This document shows positions 26,209 to 34,875 of a stretch of DNA of 64,000 nt, in pieces; the stretch's first letter is position 1, and each line of letters starts with the position of its first letter. The position numbers and the translations under genes are program-made. Below the pieces are notes generated by a model that searched no databases, was not told where the DNA came from, and was given only the letters and a program-made list of their open reading frames with translations. Source of the stretch: PHAA01 sp963665865 (lineage in GTDB: Bacteria; Bacillota; Syntrophomonadia; Syntrophomonadales; Syntrophomonadaceae). The stretch is from positions 2,542,001 to 2,606,000 of the forward strand of contig CAXXWF010000001.1 in assembly GCA_963665865.2 (NCBI GenBank), given 5' to 3'.

Positions 26209-27549
26209 TTAATGTCCGCCAATACTAATACTTTGCAGTCTTACGGTAGCAGCCGCCTTGCCTCCATAAAAACGCAAATCACTGGCCACTGCTTCAATGT
26301 CCTGCATTAAATTTAATAGATTACCGGCAATTGTTATACCCCGAACCGGATAAGTCATCTGCCCCCGTTCTATCATAAACCCGGCGGCACCCACCGAAAA
26401 ATCACCCGACATAGGATTGGCGGTATGCATACCCATCACTTCCGTTATATATAAACCTTTTTCTATATCCGCTATCAAACTGGCGGAGCTTTCAGCTCCA
26501 GGATTAAGCATAAAATTAGTGGTGCCAACCCCCGGCAGGCCTCGGAAAGATCCTCTTATTCCATTACCGCTGGATTTCAAACCGGCTTTCAATCCGGTAT
26601 AAGTATCATAGAGAAATCTAAGCAATTTACCGTTTTCTATAAGTACATTGCGCTGCGAGGGGACTCCTTCCCCGTCAAAAGGAAAACTGGCTATACCTTC
26701 ACTATGGGTTGCATCATCTACCAGGGTAACATGAGAGGAGGCTACTTGCTGCCCCTCCCTGCCCGCCAGCATAGACTTACCTTTTTGTACAGCGTCCGCC
26801 TGTAATGATGAAGCGAGCAGACTCATAAAACGAGTAACTACATAGGGCTCCATAACACAAGGCAGACGTGCCGATGAAATAGTTCTGCCATGGAGGCTGC
26901 GGACAGCTTTCATGGCCGCTTCCTCCCCTACCGTCCGTGGGTCCAGGGAAGCTATTTCCTTCTTGATCGCAAAAGCAAAGCCATTCTGGGTTTCATTATC
27001 TTCGCAGGCCGCCAGGGAGACATTTAAGCCGCAGTAGCTGCCCTGCCCAAATGCGTAAAGGCCCTGGGTATTCATCACCAGGTTAGAAAACTCAGAATCC
27101 TCGTAGCCTGCACTTTCCACCAGTGCTACCCGGCGGTCAAAAGCGCGCGCAGCCCTTTCAACTTCTCGGGCCATTTCTATTTTATCTTCCAAAGCTGCAG
27201 CCGCAATGCCCTCATTATATGTCTGCATTACTGGATAGATCTGACCTCCTGCGGGGAAGCGGTTGAATTTATCAGCGGCTGTATAAGCGGATATACTCAC
27301 CGCATTGCTGGCCATTTGTTCCAAGGCCTCTCGCGAAAGATCACTGCTATAGGCAAAACCCATTCGCCCGGAATTAAAGACCCGCAGCCCTATCCCCATT
27401 TGTTCAGCTTCTTTAAGCGTTTCTACCTGGCCCCCGCTTAATTCTATGCCTAATTCACGCTCGTAGAGCAAGTAGGCTTCGCCTTCCAGACCCTGTTTAC
27501 GAACTAAATCTAAAGCCATTTCACCGGCATTTCTTAAAGTTGCTTCCAT
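26209..27549 (-). CDS. pmbA: PmbA/TldE-type subunit of the TldD/E metalloprotease
   Basis: A 446-residue U62-family protein lacking the HExxH metal site, as expected for the TldE/PmbA partner. Family segments: NAGEMALDLVRKQG, LPCVMEPYVVTRF, GEGVPSQRNVLIENGKL and FSVGAAGFMIERGQ. With TldD it forms a protease that processes peptides and unfolded substrates. The gene starts 11 nt after tldD. Confidence 0.95.
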   Translation of the reverse strand: MEATLRNAGEMALDLVRKQGLEGEAYLLYERELGIELSGGQVETLKEAEQMGIGLRVFNSGRMGFAYSSDLSREALEQMASNAVSISAYTAADKFNRFPAGGQIYPVMQTYNEGIAAAALEDKIEMAREVERAARAFDRRVALVESAGYEDSEFSNLVMNTQGLYAFGQGSYCGLNVSLAACEDNETQNGFAFAIKKEIASLDPRTVGEEAAMKAVRSLHGRTISSARLPCVMEPYVVTRFMSLLASSLQADAVQKGKSMLAGREGQQVASSHVTLVDDATHSEGIASFPFDGEGVPSQRNVLIENGKLLRFLYDTYTGLKAGLKSSGNGIRGSFRGLPGVGTTNFMLNPGAESSASLIADIEKGLYITEVMGMHTANPMSGDFSVGAAGFMIERGQMTYPVRGITIAGNLLNLMQDIEAVASDLRFYGGKAAATVRLQSISIGGH

Positions 27550-27559
27550 ACCCTGGCAC

Positions 27560-28987
27560 CTACTTTCTGCTTATCCGCCTGATTTCCGGGCCCTGACCGC
27601 TGAAGGTTCCACCTACCGTAAGTTCCTTGATGCGAATGGTAGGCTGGGCATCACCAACTGCCACTCCCTGTCCATCCTTGCCGCAGACCCCAATCCCAAA
27701 TCCCAGATCTCTGCCTACCCGATCAATATCAAGTAGAGCCCGGGGACCGTTGCCGGTAAGGGTTGCTCCCCGCACCGGAAACTTTATCTCCCCATTCTCT
27801 ATTATATATCCTTCTTGCACATCAAAGACAAAGTCACCATTTGTAGTATTAACCTGTCCGCCACCCATTTTTTTAACCAGTAAACCCTGGGCAGTGTTCC
27901 GGATGATCTCTTCTGGATCATCATGCCCAGGGGCAATGAAAGTGTTGCTCATACGAGGAATGGGTTTTTCCATATAAGACTCACGTCGACCGTTGCCACT
28001 GGATTTCACCCGGTCTTTACCCGCCGTCAGGCGATCATACAGGAATCCACGCAGAAAACCCTTATCTATTAATACCGTGCGACTACCGGGTGAACCCTCA
28101 TCATCCCAGCGATAACTGCCATATTTCCCGGAAAGGGTAGCATCATCAATTACACTGACCTCTTCATTGGACACCTGCTGGCCCATCTGGTTTTGATAGA
28201 CCGAAAGTCCCTTCTGGACCAAATCCGCCTCCAATCCATGTCCGCAGGCTTCGTGAATCATGGTTCCACCAGCATCAGAATGCATAACCACTGGCATTCT
28301 GCCTACCGGTGCGGGACGAGCCGATAACATGGCAATCGCTCTTCCGGCCGCTTGACGCGCCATATCGGTCAGTGAGACCTGGTCTAGCAATTCCCAACCC
28401 GATACGCCTCCGGCTACTTCATAGCCGGTCTGAATCTGCCCCGCGCGGGAGGCAATCGTATTAACCACCAGTCTCACTCGGGCCATTTCGTCCTCCACCA
28501 GCTCCCCGTCCGAATTAGCAATCTGCACCTTTTTATGCATATCGCCTACGGCCACGGTTACTTGGCGTATTTCTGCATCCATATTACGAGCCACGTGGTC
28601 CGCGGCTAATACCTGTTCAATTTTTTCGGCAAAATCAACCTGCTCAGGCAAGCGTAAAAAGTTTAGGGAACATTCTGATTCTTGGAGGGTGAGGGTGATT
28701 TTCGGGGCCGCAGTATCCACCGGACTATTAGCAGTACGATTGGCGGTTGCTGCAGCTTTCATCAGCCCCTCGGAGGTCAAATCATTGGTATAGACATAGT
28801 TGGTCTTTCCGTCTTTGATTACCCTGATCCCTGCGCCTTTTTCCCGGCCGCTGTTTATTTTTTCGATTTGGTCGTCTTCACAGAAAACGTTACTTACATA
28901 CTTTTCTTCAACGTAGACTTCAGCGAAGTCACCGCCCTTTTCCAGAGCTTTATCCAGAATGCTGGCCAGCAGATATTTGTCTAACAA
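27560..28987 (-). CDS. tldD: TldD metalloprotease subunit
   Basis: A 475-residue U62-family protein with the active-site motif HEACGHGLEADLVQKG (HExxxH type), followed by WDDEGSPGSRTVLIDKG and RNTAQGLLVKKMGGGQV. It is the catalytic half of the TldD/E pair. Length normal. First gene of the tldD-pmbA unit; the upstream 28988-29238 stretch shows no gene. Confidence 0.95.
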   Translation of the reverse strand: MLDKYLLASILDKALEKGGDFAEVYVEEKYVSNVFCEDDQIEKINSGREKGAGIRVIKDGKTNYVYTNDLTSEGLMKAAATANRTANSPVDTAAPKITLTLQESECSLNFLRLPEQVDFAEKIEQVLAADHVARNMDAEIRQVTVAVGDMHKKVQIANSDGELVEDEMARVRLVVNTIASRAGQIQTGYEVAGGVSGWELLDQVSLTDMARQAAGRAIAMLSARPAPVGRMPVVMHSDAGGTMIHEACGHGLEADLVQKGLSVYQNQMGQQVSNEEVSVIDDATLSGKYGSYRWDDEGSPGSRTVLIDKGFLRGFLYDRLTAGKDRVKSSGNGRRESYMEKPIPRMSNTFIAPGHDDPEEIIRNTAQGLLVKKMGGGQVNTTNGDFVFDVQEGYIIENGEIKFPVRGATLTGNGPRALLDIDRVGRDLGFGIGVCGKDGQGVAVGDAQPTIRIKELTVGGTFSGQGPEIRRISRK

Positions 28988-29238
28988 TCCATAACCTCCG
29001 ATGTCCGTAATTTTAAGTTTTTTCTCGTAAAGAACCCATTATATTTTTCGTATCCGTGTATTAGCCGGAATTGGTCTTATTCGACACAATATATGCATAA
29101 TCCTTCCAAATGAACATGAATCTGACCTTTTTGTTAACTTACCTGGGGAGGAGATATTATTCCTATTGTTTCTGAATAACCGGCATATTATGCTCCGATG
29201 CATATCCATCTGCACCTTCTAAAATTGCTCGCGTTTTC

Positions 29239-29267
29239 TTGCATACCCCCATGGGGTATGATAAAAT
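29239..29267 (+). promoter_or_regulatory. Promoter with CsoR/CstR-like operator in its spacer
   Basis: TTGCAT (29239-29244), a 17-bp spacer and TAAAAT (29262-29267). The spacer contains the palindrome CATACCCC-CAT-GGGGTATG (29242-29260), perfect 8-bp arms. C-tract/G-tract palindromes of this form between -35 and -10 are the operators of CsoR-family repressors (copper sensor CsoR, persulfide sensor CstR). No CsoR gene is in the window. Confidence 0.75.
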
Positions 29268-29322
29268 ACGAATAGAGAATTGTAACTAACACATAGGTGA
29301 TAATGATGAGGAAGGTGAGTAC

Positions 29323-29649
29323 ATGTTTACGATAAGTTCTGCCGCTGGTGAGTATATCGAAAAGAAGGGCGGCCACATCACTGTCTATTTACAGGAACAA
29401 ACCTGTGGCGGGGGCTGATATGGTCCCCAGGAGCCTAATCTCCTGGTCCCGGCGGTTCGCCTGGGCAGACCATATGAAGAGTCCCTTTTTGTTTCCCATG
29501 AGGTAGGCAAAATAACCATATGGCGCACTAAAAATATTCAGCCCGCTGTGGCCAAGGGGTCCATTGCTATTGACGTGAAGAGAATATTATTTACCCGCCA
29601 GCTTACCATAAGGGGCGCACAGATCACTGCAGAAGCTGGAATCATTTAG
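29323..29649 (+). CDS. Small selenoprotein with CGGGU motif (in-frame TGA read as selenocysteine)
   Basis: 108 residues from ATG 29323 (behind GGAAGGTGAG) to TAG 29649, with an in-frame TGA at 29416-29418 as residue 32. The frame stays plainly coding on both sides: ITVYLQEQTCGGG before, and YGPQEPNLLVPAVRLGRPYE after. The cysteine at 28 and selenocysteine at 32 form a CxxxU redox or metal/persulfide-binding pair. I think it belongs to a small family annotated as CC/Se motif (seleno)protein, where other members have Cys at this place. A hairpin follows the TGA as a bacterial SECIS should. It ends 7 nt before the convergent pilO. Confidence 0.82.
29416..29446 (+). promoter_or_regulatory. Candidate bacterial SECIS
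   Basis: After the TGA, CCAGGAG (29427-29433) pairs with CTCCTGG (29440-29446) around CCTAAT. The apical loop starts 16 nt after the TGA, within the range reported for bacterial SECIS. The loop lacks the GG/GGU seen in E. coli, so the call rests on position and stem. Confidence 0.6.
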
Positions 29650-29656
29650 TAAAAGT

Positions 29657-30373
29657 TTAGGGTTGGGCAGCCCCATTTGATAGTGACCTGTGATAATAAG
29701 CGCTAAAATCCAGACTAAGTACCGACTTGCTCTGATCATATGTCAGGGACTCAGGAACGGTCTTTTCCATTGGTTTATCGCTGGCAGCCATATCCGGACT
29801 ATTTGGCGATGTGGTGATCCCGGTTGGAGATTGATCGGTCCTGGCTAGAGATATCTTACCACCATTAATAATATAAATACGAGGGGCATTTTCAATCTCG
29901 AGGATGAAGGAAAGCAGATCAAAATGACTCCCACTGACAACAATTTGAAAGTTAACCGGCATTATCTGCGTCAGGTCTGTTCGGGACTCGGCAAACTTAA
30001 GAGCAGGGTCATCAAGTGCACTTTCCTTATATCGGATAGTGATGAGTTTAACATGGGCCTCTCTGGCACTCAATTCGAGATAATCAATGATACTGGAAAT
30101 CATAGATGATTGGGGCACTGCTTCCAGCATTCTCTGATAATCATCCCGGCTCTTGCGCTCATCCCGTTCCATAGATTGATACTTGCTTATCCTATTCTGC
30201 AACGCCTGAAGATCCAGGGTCAGATTATTGTTTTCCAATACTAATTGTTGTTTATGCGTGGTTAGAGGTTGAAATACATAATGATTAATCAGAAATACGC
30301 CCCCTAACACTAAAAGGAGGCCAAGTAATGCTGCTTCCCGCGTTGATAGCTTCACTTTTGGGCTGCCTCCCAT
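29657..30373 (-). CDS. pilO: Type IV pilus assembly protein PilO
   Basis: A 238-residue bitopic membrane protein: one membrane segment at about residues 13-31 (ALLGLLLVLGGVFLINHYV), a coiled coil (about 35-75), and a ferredoxin-like C-terminal domain with MPVNFQIVVSGSHFDLLSFILEIE. PilO pairs with PilN in the inner-membrane alignment complex. It overlaps pilN by 22 nt and is the last pilus gene. Confidence 0.85.
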   Translation of the reverse strand: MGGSPKVKLSTREAALLGLLLVLGGVFLINHYVFQPLTTHKQQLVLENNNLTLDLQALQNRISKYQSMERDERKSRDDYQRMLEAVPQSSMISSIIDYLELSAREAHVKLITIRYKESALDDPALKFAESRTDLTQIMPVNFQIVVSGSHFDLLSFILEIENAPRIYIINGGKISLARTDQSPTGITTSPNSPDMAASDKPMEKTVPESLTYDQSKSVLSLDFSAYYHRSLSNGAAQP

Positions 30374-30900
30374 TCTATTTCGAGAGTAAATTTGACTTCA
30401 TTGGTGTTTTCATTCATTTCCGAGGATAGCAGGGCAACATTGGTAAAAATAGGACTGGCTTTTATACCTTCCACCATCCGGTTCACATTACTGTGATCAG
30501 GGCTAAAACCATTTACAACCATCCTCGGGGGACTTATCTCAGCGCCCACTATAATTATCTGTGGAGGTTTAACCTGATCAAGTTCATTAAAAACGTCTGC
30601 ATACGATAATCTGGTCTTTTCTATTGCTGCAACTTCCTCGCTTTTCATGATCATCTCCTGTTCCATGGCTTGCATCGGTTCGTAACCCATCATTTCGTTT
30701 TCACAACTTTTGATAGCATCTCTTAGTCTCATATTTTCATTCTGTTGGCTGCTTATTTCTCGACTTTGCGATATCAATAAATAGGTAAACAAAGCTGCCA
30801 TTAGTACGAGGAAAATGAGTACTGAAGACCATTTTTGGGACATTCGAACTCGGGTTTTCGCTGGCAGCAGATTAATATTAAGCTCAACCAGCCTTGGCAT
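30352..30900 (-). CDS. pilN: Type IV pilus assembly protein PilN
   Basis: A 182-residue bitopic protein. The cytoplasmic N-terminus LVELNINLLPAKTRVR carries the (I)NLLP motif that binds PilM; a membrane segment follows (about 27-46), then a coiled coil and a small C-terminal domain. It abuts pilM with a 1-nt overlap. Confidence 0.9.
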   Translation of the reverse strand: MPRLVELNINLLPAKTRVRMSQKWSSVLIFLVLMAALFTYLLISQSREISSQQNENMRLRDAIKSCENEMMGYEPMQAMEQEMIMKSEEVAAIEKTRLSYADVFNELDQVKPPQIIIVGAEISPPRMVVNGFSPDHSNVNRMVEGIKASPIFTNVALLSSEMNENTNEVKFTLEIEWEAAQK

Positions 30901-31907
30901 TAGACCACCTCCCGAGCCGCTAAACCCAGAGCCAGCGGGAAATCATACTGCAGTTCATATTCTTCATCAGGGCTGATATGGCGGGGTAGTATATTACCGC
31001 TCAGTAGGTTGACCACTTCCAACTCAAGATCCAGCCTTTGGGTCAGATCGTCTTCCAAGCCTTGCATTGCTCCCCCACCGCACAGCAATATTTTTTCTAT
31101 GGATTGTTCCTTGCTTTCCATCTGTAGTTGGTAGTATTCTAGAGCGCTCTTAACTTCATTGGTTATCTCCATAATTCGAGGATCGCAGGGCGGATCGTTT
31201 AGATTCATTACTTTCTGCCATCCCGTGACTGTATTAGCCTGGTTGACATTAGAGGTGTAGTAAGAACTAGAACTTCCTACTGCTAAAGATCGATAGAAAA
31301 CTGGGATTCCCCGGTTAAAAACTGTCAAATATGAGCGAGATGAACCTATGGCCAGCAAGGCAACTACTGACCAAACCTCTTTACCCCAGACACGATATAT
31401 GGACAGCGGTTCGATTTCCACTACGGCTAGATTTAATTCCGCTATCCGACATACCATTTCCAGATTATCCACCTGTTGTTTGCGTACAGCCAAAAAGAAG
31501 ACTTCCGTTTTTTTCCCGTTCTGGTTTTCAAACTCTCGCACGGGATATATGTCAATGGCCACCTCTTCCAGCGGAATGGGCAGAAAATTAGCAGACTGAT
31601 AATATACCGCTTCTCTCATCTCGTCCAACTTTAATCTGGGCATAATTAGGTTGCGGATGTATAACTGTTGTCCACCAACCGCAGATACCACTCGTTTGCC
31701 GCTTAAATTCAGTTTCCGCACCAGAAACTTAAGTTCTTCACCCAGCCGTACGGGGTCAACAATGATACCGGCCTCCATAGTACCCGGTGGTGTATATAAA
31801 CTGCCAAATTTAATAATTTCCAGCCCAGCTTTTCTTCGCACTACTTGGATCATCTTTATCTTCTTACTACCAATATCCAAACCTATACCTGGCAAACGTT
31901 TAAACAA
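30900..31907 (-). CDS. pilM: Type IV pilus assembly protein PilM
   Basis: A 335-residue actin/FtsA-like cytoplasmic ATPase fold with GIGLDIGSKKIKMIQ at the N-terminus (phosphate 1 loop), VVSAVGGQQLYIRN and the C-terminal KILLCGGGAMQGLEDDL. It links the PilNO complex to the motors. First of the pilM-N-O trio, 101 nt after the last minor prepilin. Confidence 0.9.
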   Translation of the reverse strand: MFKRLPGIGLDIGSKKIKMIQVVRRKAGLEIIKFGSLYTPPGTMEAGIIVDPVRLGEELKFLVRKLNLSGKRVVSAVGGQQLYIRNLIMPRLKLDEMREAVYYQSANFLPIPLEEVAIDIYPVREFENQNGKKTEVFFLAVRKQQVDNLEMVCRIAELNLAVVEIEPLSIYRVWGKEVWSVVALLAIGSSRSYLTVFNRGIPVFYRSLAVGSSSSYYTSNVNQANTVTGWQKVMNLNDPPCDPRIMEITNEVKSALEYYQLQMESKEQSIEKILLCGGGAMQGLEDDLTQRLDLELEVVNLLSGNILPRHISPDEEYELQYDFPLALGLAAREVV

Positions 31908-32008
31908 AATGTATCCCTCCGCCCTTATCGTGGATCAGTTAAAACTTGTGTTTTATCACCCTAAATTAGTGAGATTTCCTGGTCACACGCATTTGTCCGC
32001 AAATATTC

Positions 32009-32548
32009 TTATATTGAAGTCTGGTAATATATAATTTTCCCCCGGTTCAGATACTCCCGGGGAATGAATGATATCTTTCCGTCCGAATTTGTATATTGAT
32101 ATCCCCCCGTAAAATCATAAGCGGCTTGTACCGTCACTTTCCTGCAAGCACCTTCGAATATTCCTGTGGAAGTAAACTCGTAAGTACATGAACCCGCAGC
32201 GGCTGACTGACTGGTTTTATTCATTACCTCCCCGATGCTCACCTCGGAAGTCTTTTCACCTACATCAAAATACATTGTCTGTCTGCTGCAAGTCAGTGGG
32301 GAAGGTAAGCTTGGCACTACTAAATTGGCAGGCAGGGTTAGTTCGGCATAGATCTTTTCCAAACCCCAATCTACGCCGGCATCAGCCGCCTGCTGAGCTT
32401 GCCCAGCTTGGAAGTCGTAGTGGCTGCTCTTAAACTCCATTATGCCTAACTCTATAGTGGCAATACTCAGAATACTAACCAGCAAAAACATAATCAGTAC
32501 CATGATCATAATGCTGCCCCGCTCATAATTAAGTTTTTGTATGGGCAT
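32009..32548 (-). CDS. PilX-like minor pilus protein
   Basis: A 179-residue protein with a hydrophobic N-terminal segment (GSIMIMVLIMFLLVSILSIATIELGI) written here only in part as MIMVLIMFLLVSILSIA, and QAQQAADAGVDWGLEKIY, the tract typical of PilX/PilX-like prepilins. The glycine before the segment is in ERGSIM, a prepilin-peptidase-like site. Likely a tip or initiation pseudopilin with its neighbours. Confidence 0.75.
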   Translation of the reverse strand: MPIQKLNYERGSIMIMVLIMFLLVSILSIATIELGIMEFKSSHYDFQAGQAQQAADAGVDWGLEKIYAELTLPANLVVPSLPSPLTCSRQTMYFDVGEKTSEVSIGEVMNKTSQSAAAGSCTYEFTSTGIFEGACRKVTVQAAYDFTGGYQYTNSDGKISFIPREYLNRGKIIYYQTSI

Positions 32549-32624
32549 GGCAAAGCCTCCTTGGCTGTTGGTGCGCGCCTATAAATCTGGTTGTTAGTGA
32601 AATTCGGGCAGCAGTCTTGCGTAA

Positions 32625-33086
32625 TTATTGCAGTCGGGCACAGAAGGTACTGGAGAGGTGGTAGGTAGTTTGATCTATAGTTATGTCAATGCTTGCAGTC
32701 ACCAGACTATTCTTGCCGTTAAAGCTCAAACCGCTTACCTTTTCGGCTATAGGAACTTTGGCAGTCCCCAAGCCGGTAGTTTTTACGCGGTAGAGCTGGT
32801 TATTCTCCATATAATAGCGGATCAAATCATTATTGGATTTAAGCAATTTTAATTCTGAACCACCTGTCACTATCTCTATAACAGATGCCCCCCGGATATC
32901 ATCACCTATTTGATCTATAACGCTGCGAGCAGCATATTGTGCATCGGCATAGGCGGCCAGCTTCTGGTATGCGCTACTTGCACTTAAATAGACCGTTATC
33001 AGAGCGCCAATAATTAATGAGCTAAGCCCCAGTGCCAGTAACATCTCTAGCAGGGTTGTCCCTCGGCTATACCGGCGGTTAATCAT
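32625..33086 (-). CDS. PilW-like minor prepilin
   Basis: A 153-residue protein with a class III-type signal: YSRGTTLLEMLLALGLSS, cleavage expected after the glycine, conserved Glu at mature position 5, and a hydrophobic helix. A variable C-terminal part follows. Overlap/spacing with the previous prepilin is 6 nt, so they form a prepilin cluster. Confidence 0.8.
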   Translation of the reverse strand: MINRRYSRGTTLLEMLLALGLSSLIIGALITVYLSASSAYQKLAAYADAQYAARSVIDQIGDDIRGASVIEIVTGGSELKLLKSNNDLIRYYMENNQLYRVKTTGLGTAKVPIAEKVSGLSFNGKNSLVTASIDITIDQTTYHLSSTFCARLQ

Positions 33087-33092
33087 TACCGG

Positions 33093-33500
33093 TCACCTCT
33101 GCTCTTTTCTGATAACGGTCCCAAGCCGCAAATTGTGTGGCTGACCTCCCTGGGACCAGGTTACCGTCACCATGACATCATAAAGATTAGGCATAAGCTG
33201 CTGAGGCTGCATTCGAGTTATTTGGCTGGTCATTCCTAGGTAGGGACCTCCACAGCCAAGTGATAATTCCTCGGCTGTTTTGCCGGTATTGAGTTTGTCG
33301 ATTTTTCTCGGTTCCGAACGTAATTCTTCAAGTACAGAAGCAGCATAATTAACAGCTGTAGTCTCGGTACGTGCCTTACAAACCCATGTGGCCACAGGTC
33401 CAAATATTGCGGGTATACTCACCGCCAGCCAAGACAATAGCAGCAAAGCTGTCAAAACCTCTATTAGGGTAAAACCTTTTTCACCATGTCTATTTATCAT
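33093..33500 (-). CDS. PilV-like minor prepilin
   Basis: A 135-residue prepilin: GEKGFTLIEVLTALLLLSWL with cleavage after Gly, Phe at +1 and Glu at +5. The C-terminal part ends QGGQPHNLRLGTVIRK. Minor pilin next to the PilW-like gene. Confidence 0.85.
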   Translation of the reverse strand: MINRHGEKGFTLIEVLTALLLLSWLAVSIPAIFGPVATWVCKARTETTAVNYAASVLEELRSEPRKIDKLNTGKTAEELSLGCGGPYLGMTSQITRMQPQQLMPNLYDVMVTVTWSQGGQPHNLRLGTVIRKEQR

Positions 33501-33521
33501 GAGATCAAAAGTATATTGACT

Positions 33522-34265
33522 TTAAAAAAATATTCGCCAATATAAATCACTTATCTCCCTTCCATACATCCATACCAACCATGCCGCCAAGGCTAAAAAG
33601 GGGCCATATTTAATCGCGGTTTTACGATTAGCTTTCCCCCGCAGGAGTAAAACCACAGCCCACAATCCTCCACCCAAAGAAGATAGAAAAAGGGTGATGA
33701 TAGCTCCTGGAGCGCCTAGGAAAGTCCCAATAACAGCCGCCAATTTTATATCTCCGCCACCCATACCACCTTTGGACAGGAGGGCAGCCAGGAAAAATAT
33801 ACCCGCAAATAATATTAGGCCTATAGCTGAGGACTTGATGCCAATTGAATAAAATGACAGCCCCAGCCCCATAATAATGCCTGGATAGGTTACCAGGTCA
33901 GGAATCATTCCCTCTTCAATGTCGGTAAAAGCAGCCACAATCAATAATGCGCTAAATAACCACCCTATTACTGACTCTATTGAAAAGCCCCACTTAATAT
34001 AAATTAGAATATAGCTTGCCGCGGTTAAAAGTTCTACCAGAGGGTAGCGCAGGCTAATGCCTTGCTTACAATAGCGACAACGGCCACCCACCATCATGTA
34101 GCTTAAAACCGGGAACAAATCCCTCGGTTTGAGTCTATGTCCACAATGAGGGCAATGACTACCCGGCCGTAACAATGATTCCTTCCGGGGGATTCTATAA
34201 ATGGCTAAATTCAGGAAAGAGCCAATTGATAAGGCAACCATAATTATTAGTGTTTTTATTAGCAT
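33522..34265 (-). CDS. pilD: Prepilin peptidase/N-methyltransferase
   Basis: A 247-residue polytopic aspartyl protease (A24). The two zinc-type CxxC pairs are present (CPHCGHRL, CRYCKQG), and the catalytic aspartates are in AAFTDIEEGMIPD and KGGMGGGDIKLAA. It cleaves the prepilin leaders encoded around it and methylates the new N-terminus. Confidence 0.95.
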   Translation of the reverse strand: MLIKTLIIMVALSIGSFLNLAIYRIPRKESLLRPGSHCPHCGHRLKPRDLFPVLSYMMVGGRCRYCKQGISLRYPLVELLTAASYILIYIKWGFSIESVIGWLFSALLIVAAFTDIEEGMIPDLVTYPGIIMGLGLSFYSIGIKSSAIGLILFAGIFFLAALLSKGGMGGGDIKLAAVIGTFLGAPGAIITLFLSSLGGGLWAVVLLLRGKANRKTAIKYGPFLALAAWLVWMYGREISDLYWRIFF

Positions 34266-34311
34266 TCAACCCCCTCTTAGTAGAACCTGCAATCATTGAT
34301 ATTTTTGAGTC

Positions 34312-34734
34312 CTAAATAGTATCATTAACATTAAAGACGCTTCCCTCGGTCAGGGTCTGTACACATCCATTGTAAACTCCGACATCTGGCGTCCACTTAA
34401 CTTCATAGGAAGAATTCCCCCCGCCGCTCAGGGCAAAGTCTCCCCCGGAACTGGGTTTTTTACCCGGTTCGAAATAACTGGCATTTAGGGCATCATAGGT
34501 GCCGCTCGTACTTACTACAGCACTTCCTGTGCTGGTTTCCTGGATTCTGGCCGCGCTCACAATACCGGCTGCTGTTATGGCATCTGATTTCACTTTTGAT
34601 TCATTTAATATACCATTATACCTTGGTACGGCAATAGCTGCCAACACTACCAATACCGCCATAACAATCACCAGTTCTACCAGGGTAAAACCCTTTTGTC
34701 CGTCATTTCTTGCCACCGTGGTTTGTGATTTCAT
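34312..34734 (-). CDS. Major-type pilin (prepilin)
   Basis: A 140-residue prepilin: QKGFTLVELVIVMAVLVVLAAI after a short 15-residue leader, cleavage between Gly and Phe. The mature protein has about 125 residues and roughly 8 percent aromatic residues, with one cysteine near the end. It lies between pilC and pilD and is the best candidate for the main pilus subunit. Confidence 0.85.
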   Translation of the reverse strand: MKSQTTVARNDGQKGFTLVELVIVMAVLVVLAAIAVPRYNGILNESKVKSDAITAAGIVSAARIQETSTGSAVVSTSGTYDALNASYFEPGKKPSSGGDFALSGGGNSSYEVKWTPDVGVYNGCVQTLTEGSVFNVNDTI

Positions 34735-34875
34735 AATTATTCTTCATCCTCTCTCGATTATTTCTTCGCACCAACCTTATCGTTTCCCCCCACCTCCTTA
34801 TTTGCCGGGGCACAAATCCGCACCCGAAACCCGTTCCCGATGATATACTGTATTGGCCGCAATGATATCTTCCTT

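Noticed and set aside
29323..29415. Reading the 29323 gene as a 31-residue peptide ending at TGA
   Set aside because: The frame remains coding for 76 more residues with family-like motifs and ends at a normal TAG; a hairpin follows the TGA.
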